64,000 nucleotides of DNA. It comes from Tyto alba (taxonomy: Eukaryota > Chordata > Aves > Strigiformes > Tytonidae). The translations under genes and the position numbers were made by a program. Below the pieces are notes generated by a model. That model made no database searches. It saw only the letters and a program-made list of their open reading frames with translations, and was not told where the DNA came from. The stretch spans positions 13,465,001 through 13,529,000 of the forward strand of contig NW_024881313.1 of the NCBI RefSeq assembly GCF_018691265.1, read 5' to 3'. Below, in pieces: positions 32,372 through 45,514 of this stretch (position 1 is its first letter; the number at the start of each line of letters is the position of its first letter).

Positions 32372-35300
32372 CAAGTTACTGTGGATTCTACCCTTCTAAT
32401 GAAGAGATGTGATCCTTGTTTTTACCCACCTGAAAATACCTTAAGCCATTGTTTAGGCACTACAGTTTTACATGAGAGGCAGCATTGAAAGAGAAAGAAC
32501 TCAATGCATTTAAATATTAACATTAAAGTAAGTTGATGACCATTAACACAGTTAACGATCAAGTCTTTAGCAAAATTTCCCAGTTATGTATCTTTACTAC
32601 AGGGTCATTTTTTCATCAATAAAAGATACTCTTTAAAAAATGCTAGTAGAAGTTTAAAACCTATTATATTAACAACTTTTCCTGAACATATGCTAAATCC
32701 ATGGCAAACTATTGTGTCAAGAATTGGCAACACTTTTCTCTACTGAAGATACTGCCAACCAATTTAAACAGGAACTTTCATTTTTCACTTTGGGAAAAAA
32801 AATACACTACTACCTTCTTCAGATGAAGATAATTCCTCAACTGATGAAGTCCCATAAAAAAAAAAAATATTTCAAATATTCACTTAAATTGAAACATTGA
32901 GGAGCATACACTTTACTTCCAACAGGTTTTCAATTGTTACAGCTATTGCTTTCAAATCCAGGTTGAACTCACATTTCAGAATTACTGCATGCTATCTTTT
33001 TCTTTTTCATGATAATATCTAGAATAATAGCATAAACTTCATTTTAAAAATAACTAGCTTTTCACTGTGAATTTTAACAATAAAGCAAAGCTCAACAACT
33101 CATTATATGTCAGTCTATACTTGGCAAATAATTACTTTTTTGGAAGATTCTAAGATACATTCCCTTGATCTACCCTCCGTGCATTTTAAGATACATTTTA
33201 AGAACCTCCTTTCACCCCACCACCATGGGAAAGAAAAGAACAACACACAGGAACCATGAATTTCAGAAACCAAGTTTCAATATTAGCCACTGGTTTACTA
33301 TACATGAATATTGACAACTTGTTTGGCCATATGTAACACACTAATACTTGCTTACATCCAAAATGTAAGAATTAAAGGTCAGTTAGTGATTTAAAATAGC
33401 TAAATAGATATATACTTTATAAGGGTTTTTTTTTTTCATGGGGCGTGGGGGGTGCTTTCTTAATAGCTAATGCCTTGCTACAATACTATTCAAGTTCGGT
33501 TGAGAAAATACCTTTATTTTTCTTTCCTGCAGTTATTTTAACACCTGAGAGAAGATCAATTTGTCTTACAAAATGTATTTATTAAGGACACCTAATACAC
33601 TCATTTAAACTTATGGTTAAAACACATAACTAAAAAGCCTATGAGTTCAAGACAAATGGTTCAAATTTAGTCAGTGTCTTTTATTTCACCATATTATATT
33701 CCAATGAAAGCTATTTTGGGAAGAGAGAGGGACAAAGCTGGAGCAAAACTGGTTTGGCCATACAATTATGGGAATACTGCTATTATTCAGGCATCAGGAA
33801 ATAGGAAGCGTCACAAAAATTACTTCCTTACCTACATTTGTTAGAAATAAAGGAAAGATCTTCTTGATCTCCAATATAAATGCTTATGATGCCAAAATAT
33901 TGGATGGCTTGAATCCAGGATATTAAAATAGTTCTGTCTTTTGAAGTCTGAATTCTGTTTTTTTTAAATACTGATATCCCTTACAAATCTAGAGATAAGC
34001 AGTGTTGTCCATCTTACTCCACTGCTCACTCCACTAGCCTTTTAACTACTAGTGTAGCAACAGATATACATACTTTTTACTTAGAACTGAGTTATGCAGT
34101 TATTTTGCATCTTTTTTAATTCCTTTCTCCTACTAATGTTGGCAATGCTCCAGGAGTTATTTGGGAAAGTAAAAGATATTGGGAACCCTTAAGAGCCAAA
34201 CTGATTACAAAATTCTTCAGATGTCCTTAAAACCAACCTTTGCCTGCAAAATTTGATATGGAAAAAAGTTTTTACTATGAACTAAGTGAAAGTTAGAAAA
34301 ATACGAAGCATAATATTACACTAGCACCAGAGTTAACAGTACACAAATCAAAGCATTTGATGAAAGCAATATTGAACCTGAATCATACAGAAGTCAATTG
34401 CACCCTCCTTGTATACAAAACATCACATCCCTTGTGAAAAAACAAACTAAACAGGAAACCCACTCACATATTTATATAAGCTACTTTACATAATAGCAGA
34501 AACTACTGATTTTACCCTGGTAAGGCAAGAAAAAAAACAACTTGCTTTTTTTCTGTAAAACATTGTTAAGTGTTCACAAGCAAATGATATGTTTTATTTG
34601 ACCCGTCCAAGGCAGATTTTTGATTATTATTGGAATGTCCTTTGTCATAAACGACGCAGCTTCACATTCTGTTGACATTACATTTATGTGATCAGAAACA
34701 TACCAGATATATTCACTCTAAGAGAACCATGTGTTGCTATATACAACCAGACACTTTTTACATTGCCAACTCTCCAAAACATGCATCAAGGCTATAAAAA
34801 CATATCTATTAGTAAGGAATAAACATGTTTAAAAAAGAGAAAAGGCATAGACTCACACATAGCAGGTTTATCCTACAATACCAGAAGGCTTTTCCCCCCT
34901 CTTTTTTTAGCACATTGAAATTAGTATATAGCATTCATGATTTCTCATCCATTCAGCATCAATACTATCCAAGTACAAATACCAGCATCAGTGGTTTCCT
35001 AACAACTACAAATCCCCAAATTTGCTTAAAGAAAATATCGAATTCTTAAAGTTTCAGTTCTAAACACACAGGGGTTTGCTGCAGAACAAAAACATTTATG
35101 GCATCCTAGAAAGAAGGGTGATGGGAGAAGGAACAGAGCATGCTGCTTTCATTCATGTAGTAGTGATGTCAACGCCTGCAATGGTAGTTGCTCTGACCTG
35201 TAGAGGCTCAAAGCTGGAGTGTTTTCACAGAAATTTCCTTTATAAAAAGAACCTCTGGCAAAACACTAAAATATCCACAACAAAATGGCTTAGTAGGATA

Positions 35301-37442
35301 CTCAATTCAAGGAATCTATCCTGAAAAGGCTGAAAGGAGGTGGGGAGGGGGTATATGTCTTAAGAGAAAAACATCTGTCCCTCAGAATCATAAGCAGTCT
35401 CCAGCACGAGCATATCCGTGAAACAATCCAAGTCAGACTGCAGAGCCAAAGACACAGATCTCCTGAACTGGTGAGAAAAACAGGATTATACCTAGAGCCT
35501 GAGCTCACATTTTACAGCAGTGGAAAATGGTTTTGAAAAACTGACAAAAAAACTTAATCAAGTTGCTTCCCGAAGACTTGCATACTGATAACAACTATAA
35601 ATAGCTGGAGTAGCACATTGTTTAACAAGCTGCAGCAAGATGGTCCATGTTTGAAAACAGAACATTTTTATTTTTTTCCATGTCCTCCATTATTACTGCA
35701 GCAGTCCTCCGGTTCAGCAAGCAATTTTCTCTATACTACTATCACCATGTAAGACTGCAAACATCATTTTTAGTATCCATATATCATGTACTAAAATGCT
35801 GAGAACAAGCAGGGAAACAAAGACAAAATCCTGCCCCATGGCATGCAACTATATTCTAAATTGTGTAAAAACAGCTCCAGGTTTTGGGAGGAGAGCTTGG
35901 GGTAACCTTTTTTCATTTGCAAGACTGAAGAAATAGGGTATCTTATTACCCTCGCCTGCTAGAAAATGGTGCCTGTATTTCGGTAAAATAAAGCTGTTGA
36001 CGTGTGCAATTGTGGTCATTATTAGGGCGATCACGTTGTTTTCATTCATTCATTCAGGATTTGCTAGAGGATGTCAGCTTCTGCAGCAGCAGCTGGCTTG
36101 ACCTGGAGGAGGGGGAACAAATTCCTCGCAGCGCATACAGATTACAGGGTGCGTTTCTTGACGGACCATTTATGATTTTATACATTGCACTCATTAAATC
36201 GAATCAAGCCATGTATGCTGCTAATGTGGTTTACCGTGAGGCAAGCTCAAACAAGTTTAATGATGGAAAAGTCATTCAGTACTAATTTATAGTCTGATTT
36301 ATTAAGGCTAGAATAGCCCACAGATGAAGAAGACTGAAACCGCTTTCTAAAATTAAAATTTTCCCTCCAAGAAAAAATTCGTATGTAACAATGAAATACT
36401 TCATATCTTTGGAGTATTATTGCTTTCTTGCAGGTAATTGCCCACATTCCACCCTCTTCAATACACCTTAAGCATAAACCTTTATACACTGCACCACTAC
36501 AATGTTTTGCTCTGGGTTCCCATAATTAAATAATTTACAGTAATCATCAGCATCATACCTATTCGTATGCACCTATTTTTTTCTGTTTTGCTAGTTTCCA
36601 TTAGCATTTTTCAGAGGTTAAAGAAGGAGGAAAAAAGGAAATCTGCATTTACTATTTCATACGGTGGGGAAAATATGATCTTTAAGATTTTAAATAGAGC
36701 TTGAATGAAGCAAAACCACTGAAGCTCAGTTCCATTTTCAAGCATGCAAAAACTTATGCATTAATAGATGATATTTTTGATAAGTAAATTATGAAATATC
36801 TCTGTTCAGATTATAACAACCGATTTGGTCATCTGCATAAGCACAAATCCTGTATAGGGTAAATTAACTCCATGAGTAACTGCCAGTGACATTTTGCTCA
36901 TTTGCAAAACGCTGCCCATGTGCTAGGACCATTCTGATGGCAGAGATTTGCCGAAGTTACAAATATAACAGATTGTAAGGTTTTACTACACGTTAAAAGT
37001 GAAAGGGGGAGTGGGGAGAAGGTAACAGATTCCACTGCTACAAAACATGCTGGCAACCAACACAGACCACAATTTGCCACAGAACTGAAACACAGTATGA
37101 CTTAAGGAAGGGACAGAACAAGTGAGGGATATTGAACCACATAAAACGTTCCCAGAAAGAGATGATGTGTGATACCTGATAGCTACGGCAGGATAACATA
37201 AAAAGTGCATTTAGTCTGATTCATTCAACTGCTAAAGTGATGGGGGAAGGGAGGGGGAAGGTAAGATGGCCACTGCCACTTTAACACATTCAATAATTTA
37301 ACAGACAGCCTGACGCAGGTTAAGTTGGACTTGCTGGGAATCAGTTTTGCATTTTAAACTTTACGGGCCTATTTTGACTACATCGGGGTTTGCTGGGGTT
37401 TTTTTGGTTTGTGGGTTTTTGGTTTTTTGTGGGTTTTTTGTT

Positions 37443-37444
<2 letters not shown>

Positions 37445-37479
<35 letters not shown>
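37445..37479. repeat. Poly-T run (35 T) after a GT-rich lead-in
   Basis: 35 consecutive T on the plus strand preceded by about 60 bp built only of G-runs and T-runs (37384-37444). It lies just downstream (in GLCCI1 sense) of the CpG island, in intron 1. Confidence 0.9.
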
Positions 37480-37482
<3 letters not shown>

Positions 37483-38210
37483 GTCTCAAAGATTCAGTAT
37501 TAATATCACAAGGAGACACTCTGTTAACTGTTTTTAAGCATCTCAGTATGAAAATTTGCTTTCCGTTTTGGAGTCTGTGCTTGAAAACATTACATATTTT
37601 AACCTAAGATGTTATAAAAACGCAAGTCTAAGAAACTGAGCTCTGCCAAAAGGAAGAGCGTTTGAGGCTTGGATTTAACACAGACTTAAGAGCTGGGTTG
37701 TGACACCCCAAATATACATGCAGCCCATTAACAACCCGTACTAAACAATTACACCTGTAGACGGGGAAGCGAGTTAATTTTAGCCTCGACCCTCTATTGC
37801 ACGCATCCACTTTCCAGAGCCCGTGCGCAAGGCTGGCAGGAGCTGGAGCATTGTGGCCGGAGCCCCTGCCCGCTCCCCTCTGCAAAGGGGCCGGGCTGGG
37901 GGAGCCGCCGGCGGCCCCCCGAGAGCGACGGGGGGGACAGCGGGGCTCGTCCCCGCTCCGCCGGGGAGGCACTTCCTCCCGAGGCCGGCGCTGGCAGGCG
38001 GCGCGGGGGGAGGACGAGGGTGTTTTTCCCAATCTGGTTCTCCACCTCACCCGAGGAGGGGCGGGGGGGGAGGATGACATTTAAGGGCTCACATACACCG
38101 CCCCCCCTTCCCCCGTGGAAGGCGGCGGGACGAGGTGCTTTCCCCCCGCCGCTCGGCTGCCCTCCTGGCAAAGCAAACCCTGGCACGGCACCTGCCCGGC
38201 GCCCGGAGCC

Positions 38211-38227
38211 GGGGGGGGGGGGGGGGG
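38211..38227 (+). repeat. G17 homopolymer in intron 1
   Basis: Seventeen consecutive G on the plus strand (C in the GLCCI1 transcript), part of the CpG island. Prone to length error in sequencing. Confidence 0.85.
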
Positions 38228-38282
38228 TGTGTGTTTTAGGGCTCATCCTCGCCCCCCACCCCACCCCCCTCACCGCCCTCTA

Positions 38283-39281
<999 letters not shown>

Positions 39282-39485
39282 TCAGGGCGGCGGGGCGCGA
39301 CGAAGGCGCAGGCAGCCGGAGGCGGTAGGATGGGGAGGAGGGGAGGCGTTCGCGGCCAGCTCCAGCTCCTGCCCCCGCCAGCGCCCGGCCCCGCACCATC
39401 CGCTCCCCGCGCCGCCCTGCCTCCGAATGGCAACGCGCAGCCCCCGACGCCCGGCCGCGACGGGCAGGGGCGGCAGCCGCGCGCA

Positions 39486-39494
39486 GCCATTGGG
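39486..39494 (-). promoter_or_regulatory. CCAAT motif
   Basis: CCCAATGGC on the minus strand, about 540 bp upstream of the GLCCI1 start codon, in the CpG island. NF-Y binding at such motifs is well known for CpG-island promoters; binding here is inferred. Confidence 0.4.
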
Positions 39495-42400
39495 CACCGC
39501 CTCCGCGCCAGCTCAAGCTCTATTGCCCAGAGGCGCCGTCGCTCTCGGTTTTCAACCAACGGGAAGGCGGCGCCGCGCGGCGGGGGGGGGAGGAGGCGGG
39601 CCCAGCGGCGGGGGAGGCGGGCTGAGGGAAGTGGGATGTGGCGGCCGCGGGAGGGGCGGGGATGGCGGCCCGGGGCGGGGGGCGGCGGGGCCCGCGGCGT
39701 GCTGCCCTTCGGGGCGGTGCGGGCGCTTCGGGGCTGTGCGTGGCCCCGGCGCTGTGTCGGTGCGGGGGGGTTGGAGGGAGGAGCCGTCTCGCGGCCCGGC
39801 CGTCGGCGTTCCGCGCCGTTGGAGGCGGCCGGGAGGGCCCGCGGCCGTTCCGCTCGCCAGGCTTTTCCCCTCAGGGCTGCGGTGGATTCGTGCCCGGTGG
39901 GGATGGCCGCCGCCGGTTCCCCGGAGCCCTGGGGGGAGTGCGGTGGGGATGCCAGAGCCCGCGGGGCTCAGTAAATTGGGAGCACTGGGCTGTGCTGGCA
40001 ATGGCGTGGGAGTGGAAATGGAATGAGTGGAAAGGGAGGATATGCAGCCCGCCGGGGGCCTTAAGGTACCAAGATGCGTTCTTGAGCTTAATCTTGGCTT
40101 TATGAGGATGCTGACTTGATAATAACTAAAGAGAGCAAGTGCTCTGAACCAAGTCTTGCACAACCCCTGATCCCAGAGGACTCAACCTCTTCCTTGCTTC
40201 CTCTACTCCCATGTGGGAAAGGTTCAGAAACTGCCAAAATTACCTGCAAAGAAGTTTATTCATGTCCGTTGTATGTGACTGTCAAGCCTTTTACAGTAAT
40301 TTTCCTTTTACTAAAAGATCAAAGTGTTCTTCAAACCTAATTAAGTGTAGTTTCATCATTTCATACAAGTGTATATGGAATTTATATGAGTATTTTCCTA
40401 ATGTACTTCCAAAAACACTTCTCAGAATGTCAAGAGGAAAATAAAAAGTTTTACAGTGTTATTAAGAAAAGTTGTTTTGTTCTAGGAGAAAGAGCTCCCA
40501 CTAGATGAATTGATAACATGAGACAATGGGGCAGAAAGAAAGTAAAAGATTAAGATGAGTAGCTAAGAAAATAAATGGCTATAAGATCAGAAAGATAAGT
40601 TGAGCTGAGTCCATCAAGAGAGCAGTGTTTATGTTGGCTCTGACGCAAATAGGATGCTAATGGAGGTGAAGGAAAAATGCAGTGAGTCTTGCTTCGTGGA
40701 GGAAGCCAGCTCAGTGTGATGGCCTCTCAGATTCAAAGTGCAGGCTTTAAGAGAACAAAAATGACATTGGATATAGGCAGAAGTAGGATGGTTGGTGTTT
40801 AACACACGATATTCTACTGTATAAGATACTGCCTTCCAGTCAATCAGTAACCAAGCAAAAGTGTCACAGAATTAACTATATCCCCTATACTGTTTTTGAT
40901 TATATGATAAGCATTCATAATTGTCTTGTAGCACACTTCAGGTTACTACACCAAAGCTGTCCATACCTACCCTTATCCCTTGGTAGCCCAGGAACCAGTC
41001 GATAGTCCCAATGAGAAACTGTTCTAGGAAAATGCATCTATTCATGGGCTGTTAACAAGACTTTGTTTGCACTAGCACCATGTGATGCAGTCACCGCGGT
41101 TATGTTACAGAAAGGGTTGGAATAATACACCGCACATCCACACGAACATGTGCTCAGTCAACAAAGCCACCCCTATAAATTAATTTTAAGAAAAATCAGC
41201 AACCATATATTTTTCCATTAGTCCAGTCTTTTTTTTTTTTCTGCTAGCGTGAGCCAAATTTGTTTGTATAACTGTGGTGTAGAGACTTTTTCCCCCCAAG
41301 GATTTTGCACTGTGCTTAATCACAGCTTATGAAGTCTATCTGGTTCATTTTTTCTGCTTCACTGCACTGGGATCAAAATGGCTGGAAAGCATTCACCTGT
41401 AGAAGTAGTCTGCCCACACTACTATCAGTAGCGTTTTAAACAGTAAGCATATTTTCCTGTGTCTGTAACTTTGTCAGATAACATTGCTGATTCAGTAATG
41501 TCTTATAGGCTGAAAATCATTCAATGTCAGCTGAGAAAGAGGGTGCATTTTTGACTAGGACAATAGCTGGTACATTGCAGCTATTGCTAGTTACATCAGA
41601 TTAAAATAAAGATGGAGTAGTATAACTCTTGAATTTAGCTCTTTAGATGCTATTCTACAATCCCAGCAAATACTTCCATCATGATGTTCTCCCTCAAAAC
41701 AAGTGAGATATTTGAATAGGAAGAATAGATGCATAAAGACAAGGTAAATGTGTGACACAAAGTAAATCCCACAAGCCTCAAAACAAAAACAAACCCCCAC
41801 CCTCCCAAACCACAGGACACTGCAGTGTAAAATATCAGTAGCAAGTCTTCCTTACAAAACATGCAGTCGACCATGCCGCAACGTTACAGTCTGAACAGAA
41901 CCAACATATCGCCTGCATAGCCTTCAAAGCAAGTGAAAAAGAAAAGTTCCACTGGGGCCGCTTCCAGTCACACTGTTACCAGACACATCAACAGCTGTAC
42001 AGGAGAGACTTCGCTCCTCAGAAGTTATTTCCATCTTCGACCCTTTCTTAACCAGAATTAGCATGCATAGTATAGCAGCATCATGCCACATGCCAGGAAG
42101 CAATGATTTCAGAAGAGATGAGGAAAGTATTCTTCCTTATTTTAAAGTGGTATGCCAACTGCTGAATTTTTCATTACGTTTTTGGTCTAGGTTTCAGAGT
42201 ACTTCCCTTGGGGAATACCACTGCTCTGTAATATTCAGAAGGTATAATAGGGAAAGCAAAGTAAAAACTGAACTCCTATCAAAATCTTCCTATCTTTCAA
42301 AAACCCATGTTTGCCTTAAATACCTCAAGACAACTTTTCAAAAGCCACATAAGAGGTGTTTCTTATTTCTCATTTCCATTTTAAGAAACTACCTTGTCAG

Positions 42401-43752
42401 ATGGCATGCACTTAAAGGAGTTTATGCTGGAGGTAATGGGTATTTCTGAAACTTAGATCCTTTTGGGAGACATGAGCATCCTTAGCACAGCTTCTGGGAG
42501 AGGCATCCTGAAAGCAGTGGAAATTACACATCACAGCAAGAGCGTGGGAGCAAGGGAGTGAACTCAAGGAGTGGGGCAACAACAGGCAAGTGTGGAGCAA
42601 AGCTACACACATCTCTCCTACAAATGGGTTCATTACGAATGGGTTTGTCTCTTGAGGGCAGAAGAAGGTTTACTTGAGTGCCATGAGCCATGGAAACCAA
42701 GAAGGTTTAAGCAGCTGCTAGAAACTGCAATCCTAATCCTTATTTTGTCTCTACTTGAAGGTTTTAGAGAGGACAGACTCTTCAAATCTGGACATATCTT
42801 TTGTTTCTAGGCTCTTACCTGGGCATAAGGCTGTCAATACTCTGTTCCCAGTGTATCTACCTGCTCGTTTCATTATTTTCATCTCTCTCATCTCCCTCTG
42901 TTTATGTTTTTTTTTTGTTGCCCTTTGCCCACTCCACTTAAAATTGAGTCCTTTGTGACTGTCTCCAAGGTTTTCACACGGCACCTAACACAAAATAGTA
43001 ATGAGAAAGGGTGCATTTATCTTCACGTATCTTTGAATCTTGTATTTAATTTATTTGTAATGAATATACAATTGGGAATATTACATTTGAGAAGAGAGAA
43101 ATAACAAGATAAAGTACTTACATCCCATTAATATTCTGAAAGAGACGACCAGAAAGCATTAGTTGCAGCCAGTGACTAGAACAACCCAACAACCTAAGGC
43201 ACGGCTCTCAAATGATAAAACTGGGTCTAAAATATGCTTGTCGCTGTACACTTGCAGAATCCTTGGGCAGGAACAGGAGCCTCTGTGTGAAATGCTGCTA
43301 TCTGGTGCTGAGTAGCTCTGCTGAAGCAGGAGTGGCAAAGTTTCCTAGGAAATGTCTATCTCAAGATGTGGAGGTGTTAGTTTAGTTTTTGGCCTGTTTT
43401 GCCTTTAAAAAAAAAGTTCTAGCTGGAACAAGCCAGTCATGGGAAAAAAAAAACATGTGGGATTATTTTTACTACGAGTTTTTCTGACAGCTAAGTTTTT
43501 TATCAACCACGCCCCATCTTCTTTCTCACAGTGCCCAAATGTTTGATGGCACAGATATGATTTCCTCAGATCAGCTGAGCACTCTCTGTCCACAGGCTCC
43601 TTGGGACTTACCTTACAATTATGCTCTTGAATTCTTCAGAGCTGCTGATGCAAAGTCATTATCCTCACTGCTGATTTTGTTGACACTCACTAAGGAGGAG
43701 GTTGGAGTTGAGAAGTCTGAGTGAAATGCAGAGGACTGAGAAATGGGGCAGG

Positions 43753-43757
<5 letters not shown>

Positions 43758-43786
<29 letters not shown>
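43758..43786. repeat. Poly-A run (29 A)
   Basis: Twenty-nine consecutive A followed by a purine-rich stretch. There is no recognisable retroelement body upstream of it. Confidence 0.9.
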
Positions 43787-43788
<2 letters not shown>

Positions 43789-45485
43789 AAAGGAAAGTAT
43801 TTGGGAATGGGGTGGAAAGGTCAGGATTCAGGCACGAAGAATAAAGGAAAGCAGGAGCCAAAATGGGGCAGGTAGAGGCAGGCAAGACTTCTGTCTCCTC
43901 ATTCAGTGGCACTTACAGCACTTCCAACTCATGATGACTTTTAAGTCTCTACATGCTTGAGTTATCTTCCAGCAACAAAAGGAAACCCACTACTGAGGAC
44001 TTACCTTCACATTGCTGATCATCCAGTGTAGGGCCAAATGTGGTCAAGTGTTAGATTTCTTTTCCTCATGTCCTTGTTTCCCTGGAGATGGGGAAAAGGC
44101 ATTAAGTAAAGGAATGTTAGACCTATGGAGTCAAACAGTATTTCTACTAGGACAAATCAGTATTTATGAATACTCACAAACTGGAAAATTTCAGAATTAA
44201 TTTTATCATCGAATTTCAGCAAAAAGGTATTATAGTCCTGTCTTCTTAGTCAAATGCTACTTGTTACTGTATTTCATTCAGTGCACAGGATTGTCACTAT
44301 GAGTAAGGACTGCATAATGAACAAGCCAGGGAACTACAGAATAAGAACCGTAAGATTTTCCCTTAAGAAAATCGAATACCATTTTGGATAATTACCTTTT
44401 TTTCCTGTCTGCCAGAAGCTTTTTTGTGAATAGTGAATAACTCACTTAAACCAGAACCTGCCCATTAACCATTACTTCTGTTATAAGAAAATCTTATCTC
44501 ACCTGGAATCAGACCTGCTGCTACATCCTCTTCTCTTCTTCAGGAAAATAGGCCAACCACTTGGGACTTTTGAATTATGTATTCCTTAGGCATCTGGTTT
44601 AACATAAAGGCAAATATTCAACTCACAGCTAAAATCACCAATCCTTCTTCTTTCCAGGCTTCTCATTCAGTCTGAAGTTTTTATTTCTATCCATTGGTAC
44701 AGGTAATCCCATTCAGATTTCCTTTAGCTAACAAGTCAGCCATGTCAGACCATACCCTGTGAGAAACTGAGTTTTCTCCAGCCAGCAACCCTGCCCTACA
44801 TTACTGTTCTGAGTTTAGTCACTTGACTGAATCACTGTCTCCATCCCCTTTCTCCAGTTCATTGTCTGGGAAAAGATATCCAACTGGCACAGTTGGGACT
44901 AAGCCCAAGCCCTTTCACAGGAGTAGCTGAGGGCTTTTGCAGGTTTGTTTTCCTTTTTGTTCTATTTCTAGGTAATCGGTATGAGGGCACTTGTGGCCAA
45001 ATTTGTGTTGTTGCTGTACACCAAAGTGAAGCTGATTGAAACAGTGTAAAATGGTAAGTATTCTGATAACTTGGCATGTCAAATGTAATGGACACTTCTA
45101 GCATTTTTTACCTGAATTTCTCTTGCCAGTATATTATCTGTAAAATATCAATAATAATAGCTAAATAATGCAACACTTCATGTTGCACAGACATAATGAA
45201 ACTAATTCTTCCTATTTATAAAACACCCTCATGCTACATCATAAAACCATCTGTGAGGAAGCAAATTATGTTTTCAGAGTAGCTTAGGTACTCCCTGTTA
45301 AGTATGATGTACAGCAATAGTGCCTTCAATGCAAATGGTATAAAGAGTAAGCAAATATGAGTACCAATTTGAATATATTGCTATTACTATATTTATTACT
45401 AATCATACCAAATGTAATAAGTTAAAGGAAAGGCATCATTCATGTGAGCAGTTACCTTGCTAAGGACATTAGAAAAGCACAAATG

Positions 45486-45514
45486 TGCCGTATAATACTT
45501 TGATTTATACGGCA
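45486..45514. repeat. 10-bp perfect inverted repeat
   Basis: tgccgtataa (45486-45495) and ttatacggca (45505-45514) are exact reverse complements around a 9-nt spacer. Two CpG dinucleotides are kept in otherwise AT-rich DNA. Confidence 0.8.

Noticed and set aside
41011..41030. Glucocorticoid response element upstream of GLCCI1
   Set aside because: Only a TGTTCT half-site (gagaaactgttct) is present; the partner half matches the palindrome poorly, and half-sites are common by chance.
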